This document shows, piece by piece, positions 1 through 15,613 of a stretch of DNA of 25,816 nucleotides. A program made the translations under genes and the position numbers. The notes under the pieces were generated by a model, which saw nothing but the letters and a program-made list of their open reading frames with translations, searched no databases and was not told the origin of the DNA. Location: the NCBI GenBank assembly GCA_946803715.1, contig CAMPET010000106.1, forward strand, positions 33,346 through 59,161, read 5' to 3'. The stretch comes from Beroe ovata. Taxonomy: Eukaryota; Ctenophora; Nuda; Beroida; Beroidae. Each line of letters starts with the position of its first letter. Position 1 is the first letter of the stretch.

Positions 1-2941
1 CTTATCATAGGTGTATCCATTCACAAAGAACTCTTCGAACCTATCTACAAGTGGAATTACTGATATGAGAGTTGAAGTAAGCACCACTATTGAGATTATC
101 ACAGCTATAACCAGCTTGGTGAATTTATTCATGTGAGCTCCAAAACTTTTCATGTTAACGACTCTGAAGACACTCAAACACGTCATGGAGTATAGAGAAA
201 TGTTCGCTCCGAAGGTATTGAGAACACCAAGGCATGCACAAACCGGGCTACTCAACCAAGCTGATGTCCGGTGACAGTACTTATCCCCGAAAAGGAACAT
301 ATCGATTACAGCGATGGAGACGAGGTAAAATCCGGTCACTAAGTCTCCGATCGTGATCATTATGCGGAATACCGTGTTTAAAACTGAGAAGGGACTACCT
401 GAAAAGGAGCTACCCAAAAGTCGGATTACTGTCACCAAGTTTAGGGTAAAAGCAGAAATTCCGATAACCCAAGCTGAGACTTGTAGTAGAGGATTAGGTA
501 TGATGGACTTCCCACAGTTGTCATTGCACTCATCTGAGTAATCTCCACAATCCACAACACCATTGCACTCCTTAGTCTTATCGATAAGAATACCACTGTG
601 TTTACATTGGAAGTGGTTCGAGCAAATACTCTCGTCAGAATAGTCGTCACAGTCGTTGGACAGGTCACACACCTTATCATAGGTTATGCACTTCAGGTTG
701 CTACATTCGAATAAATCATTGTGGAAGCTTCCCTTCACTCTTGTCACGAATGTGAGATTTCCTGTCCCGGAAAGAGTTGCCACCTTGTCCGATACTCCAC
801 TAATGCAACTGTCAGAGCGCAATGGTTTCAGAGGGCAGCTGCTTGCTGAACATCCCCCCTGACAGGCCAGGTAGACATATAGCGTGCCAAACAAATGGTC
901 GCAATTTATTTGCCGAGTAGGAACCCTTACATAGGTGTGCTTGATAACACCATATACTGGGTAGTCAGGATTCTTGAACCTCTGCTCCGTACACAAACCG
1001 GCCTGATATTCAATATTCTCTAGCCCAGGGATGCAGTGGATGCTGAAAACCTTTTCTTTGAAGATCACAGGAGAAACTGGGACTTTATCCGTACCTCTAG
1101 CAGCATGACAAACCAGGCTCTCTTCTTTGCAATCCTCTCGCCCATCACAGAGTTTGTCCATTTCCACAAACTTAGACATTTCAGATCCACAGACGAAGAC
1201 ATTGCGACACGTTGTGTTGTCCAAGACACTCCTCAGCAAGTGGCCTGCTTCACACGTCATCCATAGGTTTTCCAACTCATCTTCACCTCCCATGCAGTCT
1301 TCAATTCCATCATTTAGCCACATAGCTGGAATCCTTAGCTGATACTCGTGTTTGTACCTGCAATAATTATAGAAATACGTTGAGATGTAGCTTTTGACAT
1401 TGCTAGCTTGAAAAGCTACCATGGTACCCTATTATTGTAGCTTAAAAAGTTTATTGATGAAAGTTTTCCTAGTTCATTGTGCTTGATGCTTATAATTTAG
1501 AGATTTTAGGCTTTGAACTTCTGTCCATATTGTCAGCACTCCTAGATAAAGTTTTTGGCAAATATCAGTCCTTACCTGCGGTCACAGGTTCTGGACAGAA
1601 GCGAATCGCAAATCTTCTCGTCACTGCCATCTGTACAGTGGGGAACCCCATCACAAATCAGATGCTTGTGAATCTCACAAGAGAGTGATGTTGTGACGCA
1701 CTGCACATCTAGTCCATCATCACACAGCGAGGTTGAGATTCCTTTACAAAGTATACCATGAGATATGGTCGAGGCGTAACCCCCGATTTTACATCTCAGA
1801 ACGCCTCTTAGAGGATCTGTACAGTTAGTTTGGTCCATGAAATTGCCACAGTATGACTGCAGGTTTCCAGATACCTGATTCAGGGGGCCACAACGAGTAT
1901 AGTTGTTTAGACGAACAATCACGATGTTGTTATCTGATCGTGTACACGTGTTGGGCCCCAATTTTAGTACACTCCTACTGCATAACGTCTCATCTGATGA
2001 ATCATCACAGTCGGACACCTCATCGCACAAACGGGACACTTTGATGTAGACAAGTTCATTGAATTGTTTGCAAAAAATTCCATACTGCAAATCATTGCAG
2101 ATGGCTTCATCCCTGCAGGTTTGGTGGTCTTGGCAAACAGTGTCACATTCAAAACCACTCTCAATCCCCTCATCTAAGTCGAGAAACCACTCACAGTCCA
2201 TTGAATTGGGACATTCTTTATCTTTCCAGTGGTCTTCAGAATAGCAGTAGTCAAAAGCACTCATCGTCGAATATTTCCAAAGAGAAGATCTTGATGAGCC
2301 AAAGCTGATTTTGCACAATACGCGATCGCAGAGAGTTTTCTGGTCTTGATTTAAACCCCCTTTATGGTAATTAGTACACGACTGATATTCTATGTGATTG
2401 TTACTGGCTGCAATGAAACACTTCTTTGTTAAGCGCTGTGTCTTATGTATTTGTGCCTTTGCTACAGTATAATATTCATCACTTCGCGGACACTTGAACA
2501 CATCTGCTGCAAGGCCTATTTCACCACACAGCTCTCTCAAGATACCATTGTCCACGAAGAACTTACACTGCCCTGAAAAACAAGGGAAAGTTAGGTACAG
2601 TATGTCAGTAGGTAGGTACCTATGCTACCAACCAGAATTGCCAAAGTATTCTTAGCCTTACCTTTTTTCGGTTTGCACGCTATTGACAATGCATTACCAC
2701 CCCCATGACAATGCTGGGTTTTATCACTGCTCTGCTGTTCTAAGAAGGCCAATCTGCATTTTTCATTTCTGCTTCGAGCATGACAACGAACTGAGAAAAG
2801 GGATGGAGTCGTCAGATGCACGGTGGGGAGTCCATCAGAATTCGTCAAACCAGTCCAATCCACTGCATTCTCATATCCCAGCATATTGCAAATCCCATCA
2901 GAAATATCTTGATCTATCATTTCAGGGCATACTAAGCCTTC
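1..2941 (-). CDS. SRCR-LDLa-7TM receptor (GRL101/LGR-like GPCR), partial at both ends
   Basis: Probable cell-surface receptor: a cysteine-rich ectodomain joined to a rhodopsin-family seven-transmembrane domain. Exons in transcription order are 2941-2662, 2572-1576 and 1357 to the window edge. Introns of 89 and 218 bp have GT-AG ends, and the phases agree at both joins. The first exon encodes an SRCR-like segment (ISDGICNMLGYENAVDW). LDLa modules with the C..C..DCDD.SDE..C pattern lie near 2071-1978, 1678-1605, 703-620 and 612-530. After the last LDLa come hydrophobic helices: TM1 about 490-420, TM2 about 385-310, TM3 about 270-180, TM4 about 130-60. The usual DRY site at the end of TM3 reads FRV. 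LDLa plus 7TM is known from mollusc GRL101 and relaxin-type receptors, and an SRCR in the same protein is less usual. The signal-peptide exon was not identified and TM5-7 lie outside the window. The ligand cannot be inferred. Confidence 0.82.
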
Positions 2942-3650
2942 CTGCAGACAAGCATTGGATGTATTGAGATAAACATTATTTAGATGGATTTGAGATGCAC
3001 TTTTAGGGTGACTTACCGAACATTAATAAGACTTACATTTACCCCCTTAACCATAACCATTCCCGCCGGTGATTTGGTCCGGTGACCGTGACCATCAGTC
3101 AGGAAAACATGTATCCGTTCCTTTGCTGAAATAAACCTTGTTGAATATTGTTATGAAACTGGCCATCGTAGGTGTCTCATTAGGGTTTTATTTCTACGCG
3201 GACTGCGTGTCGCATCATTGGGGCATAAGTCCGTTTGCCACTTTGGCCAGGCGCCNGTCGTCAGATGCACGGTGGGGAGTCCATCAGAACCCGTCAAACC
3301 AGTCCAATCCACTGCATTCTCATATCCCAGCATATTGCAAATCCCATCAGAAATCTCTTGATCTATCATTTCAGGGCATACTAAGCCTTCCTGCAGACAA
3401 TCATTGGTTGTATTGAGATTAGCATTTGAGATGCACTTTTAGGGTGACATACTGAACATTAATAAGACTTACATTTACCCCCTTAACCATAACCATTCCC
3501 GCCGGTGATCTAGTCCGGTGACCGTGACCATCAGTCAGGAAAACATGTATACGTTCCTTTGCTGAAATAAACCTTATTGAGTATTGTTATGAAACTGGCC
3601 ATTGTAGGTGTCTCATTAGGGTTTTATGTCTACATGGACTGCGTGTCATC
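2811..3650. repeat. Near-identical direct duplication broken by an N (probable haplotype duplicate)
   Basis: Positions 2811-3220 and 3257-3650 are direct copies with only scattered substitutions and small indels. Each carries the receptor's SRCR-like exon (acceptor CTGCAG before GAAGGC) and upstream non-coding sequence. The second copy begins immediately after the N at 3256, so its exon is cut off there (3390-3257, minus). Two allelic contigs joined without merging fit this better than a biological tandem duplication, but a true recent duplication cannot be excluded. The copies diverge after CATCATTG. Confidence 0.8.
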
Positions 3651-4556
3651 ATTGACTTTACATTGGGGACGAGGAATTTGGGATTCCCGCTGTTTGGTGA
3701 TGGCTGTGTTATTGGAAAACCGATGGGACAATGATAAGAAAATCGTGGATCATCCAAACTGTTCCATCCACTGGATGGAACAGTGTGAAGCACAGCTAGA
3801 TTTTCTTGGAGAACGTTGTTATCTTGGCATCTAAACACAGTTTAGAAGACTGTGTGGCTGGGGGTGCAGCTATACGTTCTTATAACAAACAAGTAGGTAT
3901 ACCTACTAGCAGTTGATACGTTGATAAAGATTGAAGGTGCATACAGGATGGCAGACAAATACCAATTATCATAAGCTGTGGGGAAATCGGCCACAAACCT
4001 GTCAGTGGGTGATGAAGTAGGAGGATAATCGCTAAAAACGTGGACATGAAATGGTCTCCTACCCAAAAGTAAGAACGAAATCTTAAGTTTCTTGTCCTGT
4101 CAATTTCATGAGACCACCTCCATATTTATTTGACAATAGGTTGAGCTAGATTGAACTTTATGACGCGTGTTGCTAAAAGTCGTACCTTCATTAATGAAGT
4201 TTGTTATTTGTATAGTCCACATTTTGACAAATCGTGAAGCTGAGTCGTTTTTTCATTGTCAGACTAATTCCTCAATGTAAATTCAATTATACCAATGTCT
4301 AGAAATCTTGGATGGCGTGTTCTCTATTTCTCACAGAAACTAGAGCTTTTATTGCCATCTCTTTGTTAGAGACTAACAAATGAACTCAGGTACAGATGAG
4401 CTTTCAATGCTAAAATCAATGCTTACCTTGGCAGTCAGCTAGGGTTTCAACCATGATTATGATTACCATGATAATATGCTCTCCAGGCACATAACCACAT
4501 TTCTTTGTCTTTGACAACAAGTGCCTTCGAAGTACTCCATTAAAAGAGACTATAAA

Positions 4557-4696
4557 ATTTGGCTCAGTGATATAGATTTTGGCTCAGTGATATAGATTGG
4601 ATGCTGAACAGACCAATAAACTGATCGAACCATCAGTTTCCTGGCTATTTTCGGAGGTACCTGGCTATTTTCGGAGGTACCTGGCTATTTTCGGAG
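4557..4696. repeat. Two adjacent 20-bp tandem repeats
   Basis: A 20-bp unit containing GGCTCAGTGATATAGA occurs twice at about 4557-4598. A different 20-bp unit, CTGGCTATTTTCGGAGGTAC, is repeated almost three times at 4641-4696. Both are exact or nearly exact and lie in non-coding sequence. Confidence 0.85.
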
Positions 4697-4940
4697 ATAA
4701 AGGGGAATTTCCGAAATTAAACAATCTCAACTGATCATTTATTCATAAATTGCGCTGCATTTGATAATTTGAGAAGATGCTGAATATGAATATAATATGC
4801 TACATGGCTCTGGCCTTTGGTTGCGTCGAGACTGTTTGAAATTAAACTTTAAAGAAGGTTAACGAGTATGGAAGTAAGGTTTATGACGGCGAGTCCATGT
4901 CATGGAACAGAAGTGTAAATAACACTGACACCGTACATCA

Positions 4941-4980
4941 AACACGCACATACACACACACACAGTACACACACACACAN
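4941..4980. repeat. CA microsatellite ending at an assembly N
   Basis: This is an ACACAC-rich dinucleotide tract, interrupted once, that runs directly into the N at about 4980. The position suggests the assembler stopped in the simple repeat, so the real tract length is unknown. Confidence 0.8.
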
Positions 4981-5277
4981 ATGCACCCAACGACTTACAG
5001 GTACGATTAAGAATGAGGTTAATGCTGATTAATAACATTCTACTTTTATTTGAGTACCTCTCAAATATGAATTTGTTCCTGGGCACTCGCTCCCAGTTCC
5101 ACACTTTAACGTTATCTCATACATCATGACTTTTGCATCGGCAACACTAACTGCTTTTGCCATGGGTGATCATTGTCTCTGATCATTGAATGCTTTATCA
5201 ATATCCTCACCCATACCACTGACTGTATTCGCCAATCTATTGATGAAACCGATGATAATCCTCCCTCCCTCCACCAG

Positions 5278-10796
<5,519 letters not shown>

Positions 10797-11898
10797 TCGT
10801 GGCAGAAATCGTGTGGTTTCAGTTTGACAGATATAGGACCGCGATTTTGCAAGAGTTAATTCATATATCATATTTGGTTGATTTGAATTATAATTGGTAG
10901 GTATACTGCTTTTACAACTTGTTTTGTTCCTTGAAATCAATATGGTTCCTTTGAAATGAATTTATTCGGATTATAATCACGAGTGTTACTTGTACAAAAT
11001 ATCGAGCTCAACACAGCAATCTTGCCGCCAAATCGCATCACTCCGTGATGATTGTGCCGCGCGCGGCGCCATAAAAAATTTGAAAAGGAGTGACACAATT
11101 TGCTTGGGATGATGTTTTGGCGTGGCGCGTTACATTGTCTTTCGTTTTGACTGTGACCGTGCCAAAATGCTCTGGCTATTGGATGAAGAATGGAAACAAA
11201 ATGTTTTAACAAATAAAAATAAAGTATTTCGTCACCACACTACCATTATACCAGACATTATATGTGTATTCACTCAACTCTTTATAGGTCTTTCAGGATA
11301 GGGTTAAATTAAATACTTTAAATATTAACGTTATTATAAAACTAACTTATTTAACATTTTAACTAGCATCCAAGACTATTAACAAAAGAGGCAACACAAC
11401 AATTTAACTCAAAATCACAAACTCAACGTTGAATTTAGTAAACCTGAACCATGATATTTTGAGGGAAAACTAGAACTTCGGAAAATACAGTTCAGGTAAA
11501 CTGCTAGAAGGCAACTACCAAAATTAGAGAAGTTAAGAAGCGTCTAAGATAAAAACTAGTCCAAAACCCCTCCCTTTGAAATTTCCAGACCAAACTATGT
11601 TTAAAAAGTACTATTTCAGTCATATGCTCATACAGGCACGATAATAACGAAAATTGAGAATTTTTCCCTAGAAAAAACGTCTAATTATCAATAACTTAAG
11701 ATAGTTATTTAACGAATATCTATAAAAGCTGTAAAAATCAAATAGAGTTTCAATTGAATACACACAATAATATAGCTGTTTAAAATAACGATAAGTGTTA
11801 AAAATGTGATAAAATAACACCGCGAGAGCTGGTGTTACAGCTGTTAGTACACCTTCTCGCTCCCCGCAGCGGCGTCAATACGGCGGCGGCGGTGGCGT
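10797..11898. other. Convergent 3' region between XPB and the KH gene
   Basis: AT-rich non-coding sequence holds the 3' UTRs of two converging genes. Overlapping AATAAA motifs at 11212-11217 and 11218-11223 are candidate polyadenylation signals for XPB, about 420 bases after its stop. A short GC-rich patch lies at about 11055-11070 (GCCGCGCGCGGCGCC). No further gene was recognised. Confidence 0.6.
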
Positions 11899-13285
11899 TT
11901 ACGAGCGGCTATCGTGTCGAACTCTCTCCTCTCTCCGTTCCTCTCTGCGGCCGCCCTCATTTCCGCCTCGGTAACTCCTGCCACCTCCACGGCCGCCTCG
12001 GTACCCGCCACGTGGCTGGAATGGCGGGTAACTGTACATGTCATAGCCACGTGGGCCACCATAGCCACCGTTACGGGGGCCGCCCATGTAGTAGCCACCT
12101 CTCCTGCCATAGCCCATGTTGTAGCCGTTGTAGAAGGCCTGTGCCCGGCGGTCAATGAAGAAATGGTCGTAGTCGGTGACGAAACGCATGCTAGCGTACG
12201 TATCCTCGCACACAATCTTGATAATCTCGTCGGTACACTTGTCTGTACACTCATCATCACCCTCAATGGAGATAGCCCGCTCGTCTAGACCGAACGGAGT
12301 CTCCGAGCGGCGGGTTGTGTTTATCTCCACGTTGTGGCGGGTTTTCATCTCCTGGACAGTCTTACCTGCGGGCATTCCAAATCCTGCTTATAATACGAAA
12401 ACACAAATATGAACAGCCATGAATCATGAACAGACGACATAAAGTCTGGACACAAAACACGATTGCGGAGTATAGGGGACGAGACTACTTTTATTCTGAC
12501 CAGCTTTGCCGATGATTCGGCCGAGAGTGTTGTCAGACACAACCAGCTTGCAGCATTGCTTCCTCTTCTCATTCTCAGTCCGCGGTCCCTTCACGTTCTC
12601 AGGCGGCTGGTCATTCCTAGGAGAAAACCTTTACTAATGGGTGTCATATGGGAATGTTTCAATGATGTGATCTATCCAAACCCAAACTGGTCAACAGTGT
12701 TTATTTTGTGTCATGATAACAATTGACAAGTTTTATGACAATCATACAGCTCCCTACAGCTACTCCATGTTCTAAGAAGTTAGGCACTGTTCTGGCGTCT
12801 GGCGACTTTTTTTTACTAATTCAGTGAGTTGTAGCTTAAAATCAAGTGAGGATTACCTGATTTTCTCCTGAATCATAGCCACACAGGTTTTGATAGCCTC
12901 CATGCTGCCACGAATAGAGATGACCCGTTCATTGGTACCAGGGAAACGCACATTGTTCTGAGACACTACAACCGCAGCATCACTCTGCTCTTTGATATCC
13001 TTGATATTTTCACCACCTGTAGACACAAATACCATCAGCTGATAGCATATTATTTGTCATATGCAGATAGATGAGTGAATTTGTATCATTTTTAAAAAAT
13101 GATACAAATTCACTCATCTATCTGCATTAATATGCTATATGTTTTGCAACGCAGCGCTCATTAAATCAGGCGCATCACCTACCTTTTCCAATGACAGCTC
13201 CAGCGACATAGTAGGGGCAAAGGATTTTGATGACTGACCCTGAGCGCCTGGGTCTATTTTCAGCAACAGGAGAGCCCTCAGACAT
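11899..13285 (-). CDS. NOVA/hnRNP K-like tandem-KH RNA-binding protein with RGG tail
   Basis: Predicted 281-residue RNA-binding protein, likely acting in splicing or mRNA regulation. Exons in transcription order: 13285-13183, 13016-12857, 12616-12501 and 12365-11899. The introns (166, 240 and 135 bp) have GT-AG ends, phases agree, and the total of 846 nt equals 282 codons including the stop. KH1 (about residues 17-88) carries GxxG as GKGG at 33-36, split by intron 1, with FPGTNERV further on as in NOVA KH1. KH2 (about 108-178) carries GKAG at 124-127, again split by an intron at the same codon position. The C-terminal 90 residues are a YGG/RGG-rich tail ending in RREERREER and DSRS. NOVA and PCBP proteins have three KH domains and only two are seen here. 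hnRNP K combines KH with RGG. The exact orthologue is uncertain. Confidence 0.92.
13042..13138. repeat. Long perfect hairpin within intron 1 of the KH gene
   Basis: A perfect 33-bp inverted repeat (13061-13093 against 13095-13127) has a single central base and contains GCAGATAGATGAGTGAATTT. After an 8-nt bulge on one side, 11 more base pairs follow (ATAGCATATTA at 13042-13052 and its complement at 13128-13138). The hairpin takes up 97 of the 166 intron bases. It could be a very young MITE, a fold-back insertion or an inverted assembly artefact. It is too perfect for a typical miRNA precursor. Confidence 0.92.
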
Positions 13286-15330
13286 GGTGAAACAGGACTT
13301 GTGAAGCTACGGGGGTGAAATTTTAGATCAACACTGATTATTGGCCATATTTCATAAAGTACCACTGATTATTGGAAATATTCCCTACATATGAAGTATC
13401 AGTAAAATAACCAATGTAATACAGTCTGTGACTGATATTNCACAACGATAATTCCTGTCCATGACGGGTGATAGTGTAATTTTCAGCAGCATTATTCCAA
13501 TAAAAGTTGTAAAATGTGCATTTATTCATGTCAATGTAAGCTTTGATTTTTTCGTATGAAAGTATATTAGTGACCCCCTGTTGACCACCTACTGACCATT
13601 CACTGACCCCCAATGGTCAGAAAGTGCAAGTGGTCTCATGAGGGTCAAAATAAGGTCATAAAATGATCACCAGGGGTTGAGCAGGGAGTCAGCAGGGGGT
13701 TAGTATATACTTTCATACGACCAGTGTATCTATTTTCTATATCAAACGCGATCGTTTTTATGAGGAACAAAATATCCTGAATAAATATTGGGTATTCAAA
13801 TACAACGACCTGTTCATGTGATTTTTTCTGTATCAGGTTTGAAAAATTCACGTTGGTAGTTGCACTGAGCAGCTCCCAACCCGAGCAGGACATGCCATGT
13901 GCTGCTTTAGTCTAGTGTGCCATAATAAACCCTGTTTTCAGGATATTATCCAAGAAACCCAGCCAGCTGTGCATGGCCACCTTCTGTGTTGAACTGAATT
14001 GTGAATCCTCAGAATCTGACGATTCAAATTTTAGACTCCCTCTCTTGTGTTAATCTGAGGGCCTCATTTGAAGTTTGCACAGTCAAGAACTTGTTGTTAT
14101 TGGTCTTCCTTGGTTCGTAGAAGAGAGTTGTCCGTAGAGCTCACAAAAAGGAGCAGATTATATCTGGTATATAATCCTGTAGAATAATTTATTTATTTAT
14201 TTTTTTGGTTCTGCATCCTGGGATAGTGCATGAGAAGCTGCATGCCCGTTGCCTGCTCTCATGTGGAATGCTTTTTTGTTTCAATACTTCCAGCACTGAG
14301 TGATCTACTAATAAGGTACATTTAGTATAAGGTACATTTAGTAGTATTGTTCAAATATTACATAATCAAGACTTTGGTATTTTAGTTGTCATAGCTCAAC
14401 CCATAGCTCTCAGAGGAAAAATATTATGTATCACATGCCAACCCCCTAAATATTGTTATCCCACTGAATACTGAGGGATGGATATTTTTAAGCCTCCATC
14501 ATGGGATTACCAGCTCCTTGGTAGACAACCATCACATTCACTTGCACTTCTAACATGCTCTTACTTGCACTTGGGACTTACTCTGTCATCATTCAGTGCT
14601 CAAATGCCCCGGGTGATGGGCTTTCCTGGCAACCCTGAACATTTTGACTTGAAACCCAACAAGCACACCTGTTCACAAAGTGTTAAGTGGCACCTATCTT
14701 TATGCTTCATTGGACGGAGCACAGGTGGGATAAAGTTGCTAACTGCAACATCAATTGTCATGAACAGTTAGTATATGCAAAGGAAAAGGGAACAGAGTGA
14801 GTGCTTGCTGAATACAGTGAGTTAATGGCAGCTCACACAGTTAGCAGCTGCTCAGTTCTACATCTGATATAGATTTACTTGCAACTCTGATGGAGCCATA
14901 TAGTATTAACTCGTGTTTCAAACTGGTGTTCAATGATGTGTGGTCATCATAATTCACTGAAGTGACACGAGATTTGCCAAATATCATTTGTCATTTCAAA
15001 TATGAAATTTCTCTTCTGTGGTGCACACAAACAAAATTAGGCAACGGTACATGTGTTAAGCGAACATTATAATTATTTTACTCTGTGATAAAATCGCGCT
15101 AAGGATAAAATCCCGCTGGCAAGGGTAGGGTGAAATCCTACAGCCAAGCGCGCGGCGCAAAAATGTCATCGGTTTGCACTTGCTGATACAATTGCATGCC
15201 GTTCAATCACGCGTGCGCTGCATTGGATTGAAGTGATTACAATTTACAGAGCAATGTTTTAATCCTACCGTCCCACTGCGCAATTTAAAAATTTTGCGAT
15301 GCAATTTGTCAAGGATTTGTAAAACCCAGC
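13286..15330. other. Non-coding region upstream of the KH gene
   Basis: The promoter of the KH gene must lie next to 13285, but no core element is obvious. The rest is AT-rich, with an N at about 13440, a fold-back at 13552-13720, a 17-bp direct duplication at about 14313-14343 and short T-rich runs. An open frame at 14478-14771 has no recognisable domain and is probably chance. From about 15090 the sequence becomes richer in CpG (GCGCGCGGCGC). Confidence 0.55.
13552..13720. mobile_element. 169-bp imperfect fold-back element
   Basis: Both ends begin with TCGTATGAAAGTATA when read inward: left at 13552, right as the complement ending at 13720. The similarity continues imperfectly for about 45 bp through CCCCCTG-containing repeats. 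The interior has several GACC/GGTC-type short repeats (TGACC...GGTCA). It resembles a small non-autonomous DNA element, with no protein-coding capacity. Confidence 0.7.
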
Positions 15331-15609
15331 TGCTATTCTGCCTCGTTTGAATCCGCGCACGACCGTACTTGCGACGCGCCTGCCAGCTTTTATGCTAACC
15401 TAACTTTAACCCTAACCTTAACGGTTAGGGTTAGGGTTTGGGTCAGGGCCGGGTTAGGGTTAGGGTTAGGGTTAGGGTTTGGGTACTATGGTTAGGGTTA
15501 GGTTAGGGTTAGGTAAGGGTTAGGTTAGGGTTAGGGTTAGGTTAGCATAAAAGCTGGCAGGCGCGTCGCAAGTACGGTCGTGCGCGGATTCAAACGAGGC
15601 AGAATAGCA
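15331..15609. mobile_element. Inverted-repeat element with a telomere-like TTAGGG core
   Basis: Perfect 74-bp inverted repeats (15331-15404 and 15536-15609) contain GAATCCGCGCACGACCGTAC and enclose about 131 bp. The core starts with a short CCCTAA-strand stretch and switches at about 15421 to many TTAGGG or TTAGG units on the other strand, with some variants (TTTGGG, TCAGGG, TAAGGG). This is interstitial telomere-like sequence inside a fold-back, not a chromosome end, because unique sequence lies on both sides. The right end runs into an N at 15613. Confidence 0.9.
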
Positions 15610-15613
15610 CGAN

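Larger units (their letters stand above)
3651..5277. other. Intergenic or unresolved stretch between the receptor and XPB
   Basis: No convincing coding exon was found here. The receptor's first exon and about 280 N-terminal codons of XPB would be expected in or near this interval. Visible features are a 27-nt near-perfect palindrome at 3758-3784 (arm ACTGTTCCATCCA), short tandem repeats at 4557-4696, and a CA microsatellite ending in an N at about 4980. Confidence 0.6.

Noticed and set aside
441-680. Minus-strand open frame of 79 codons
   Set aside because: It is an out-of-frame reading of the LDLa/7TM exon, whose true frame shows clear LDLa cysteines and transmembrane helices.
4427-4469. 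Possible signal-peptide exon on the minus strand (MVIIIMVETLADCQ, followed by GTAAGC)
   Set aside because: The donor is good and the residues are hydrophobic, but it ends in phase 1 while the receptor's next identified exon starts in phase 0. No connecting exon was seen.
11832-12288. Several plus- and minus-strand frames across the RGG-rich exon
   Set aside because: They mirror the Gly/Arg/Tyr-rich tail of the KH protein. Only one frame continues the KH2 domain through the splice site.
14478-14771. 97-codon plus-strand ORF
   Set aside because: No recognisable domain, no clear splice or promoter context, and a length expected by chance.
15405-15540. Chromosome end (true telomere)
   Set aside because: The TTAGGG array is short and degenerate, switches strand, and lies between perfect inverted arms with unique sequence on both sides.
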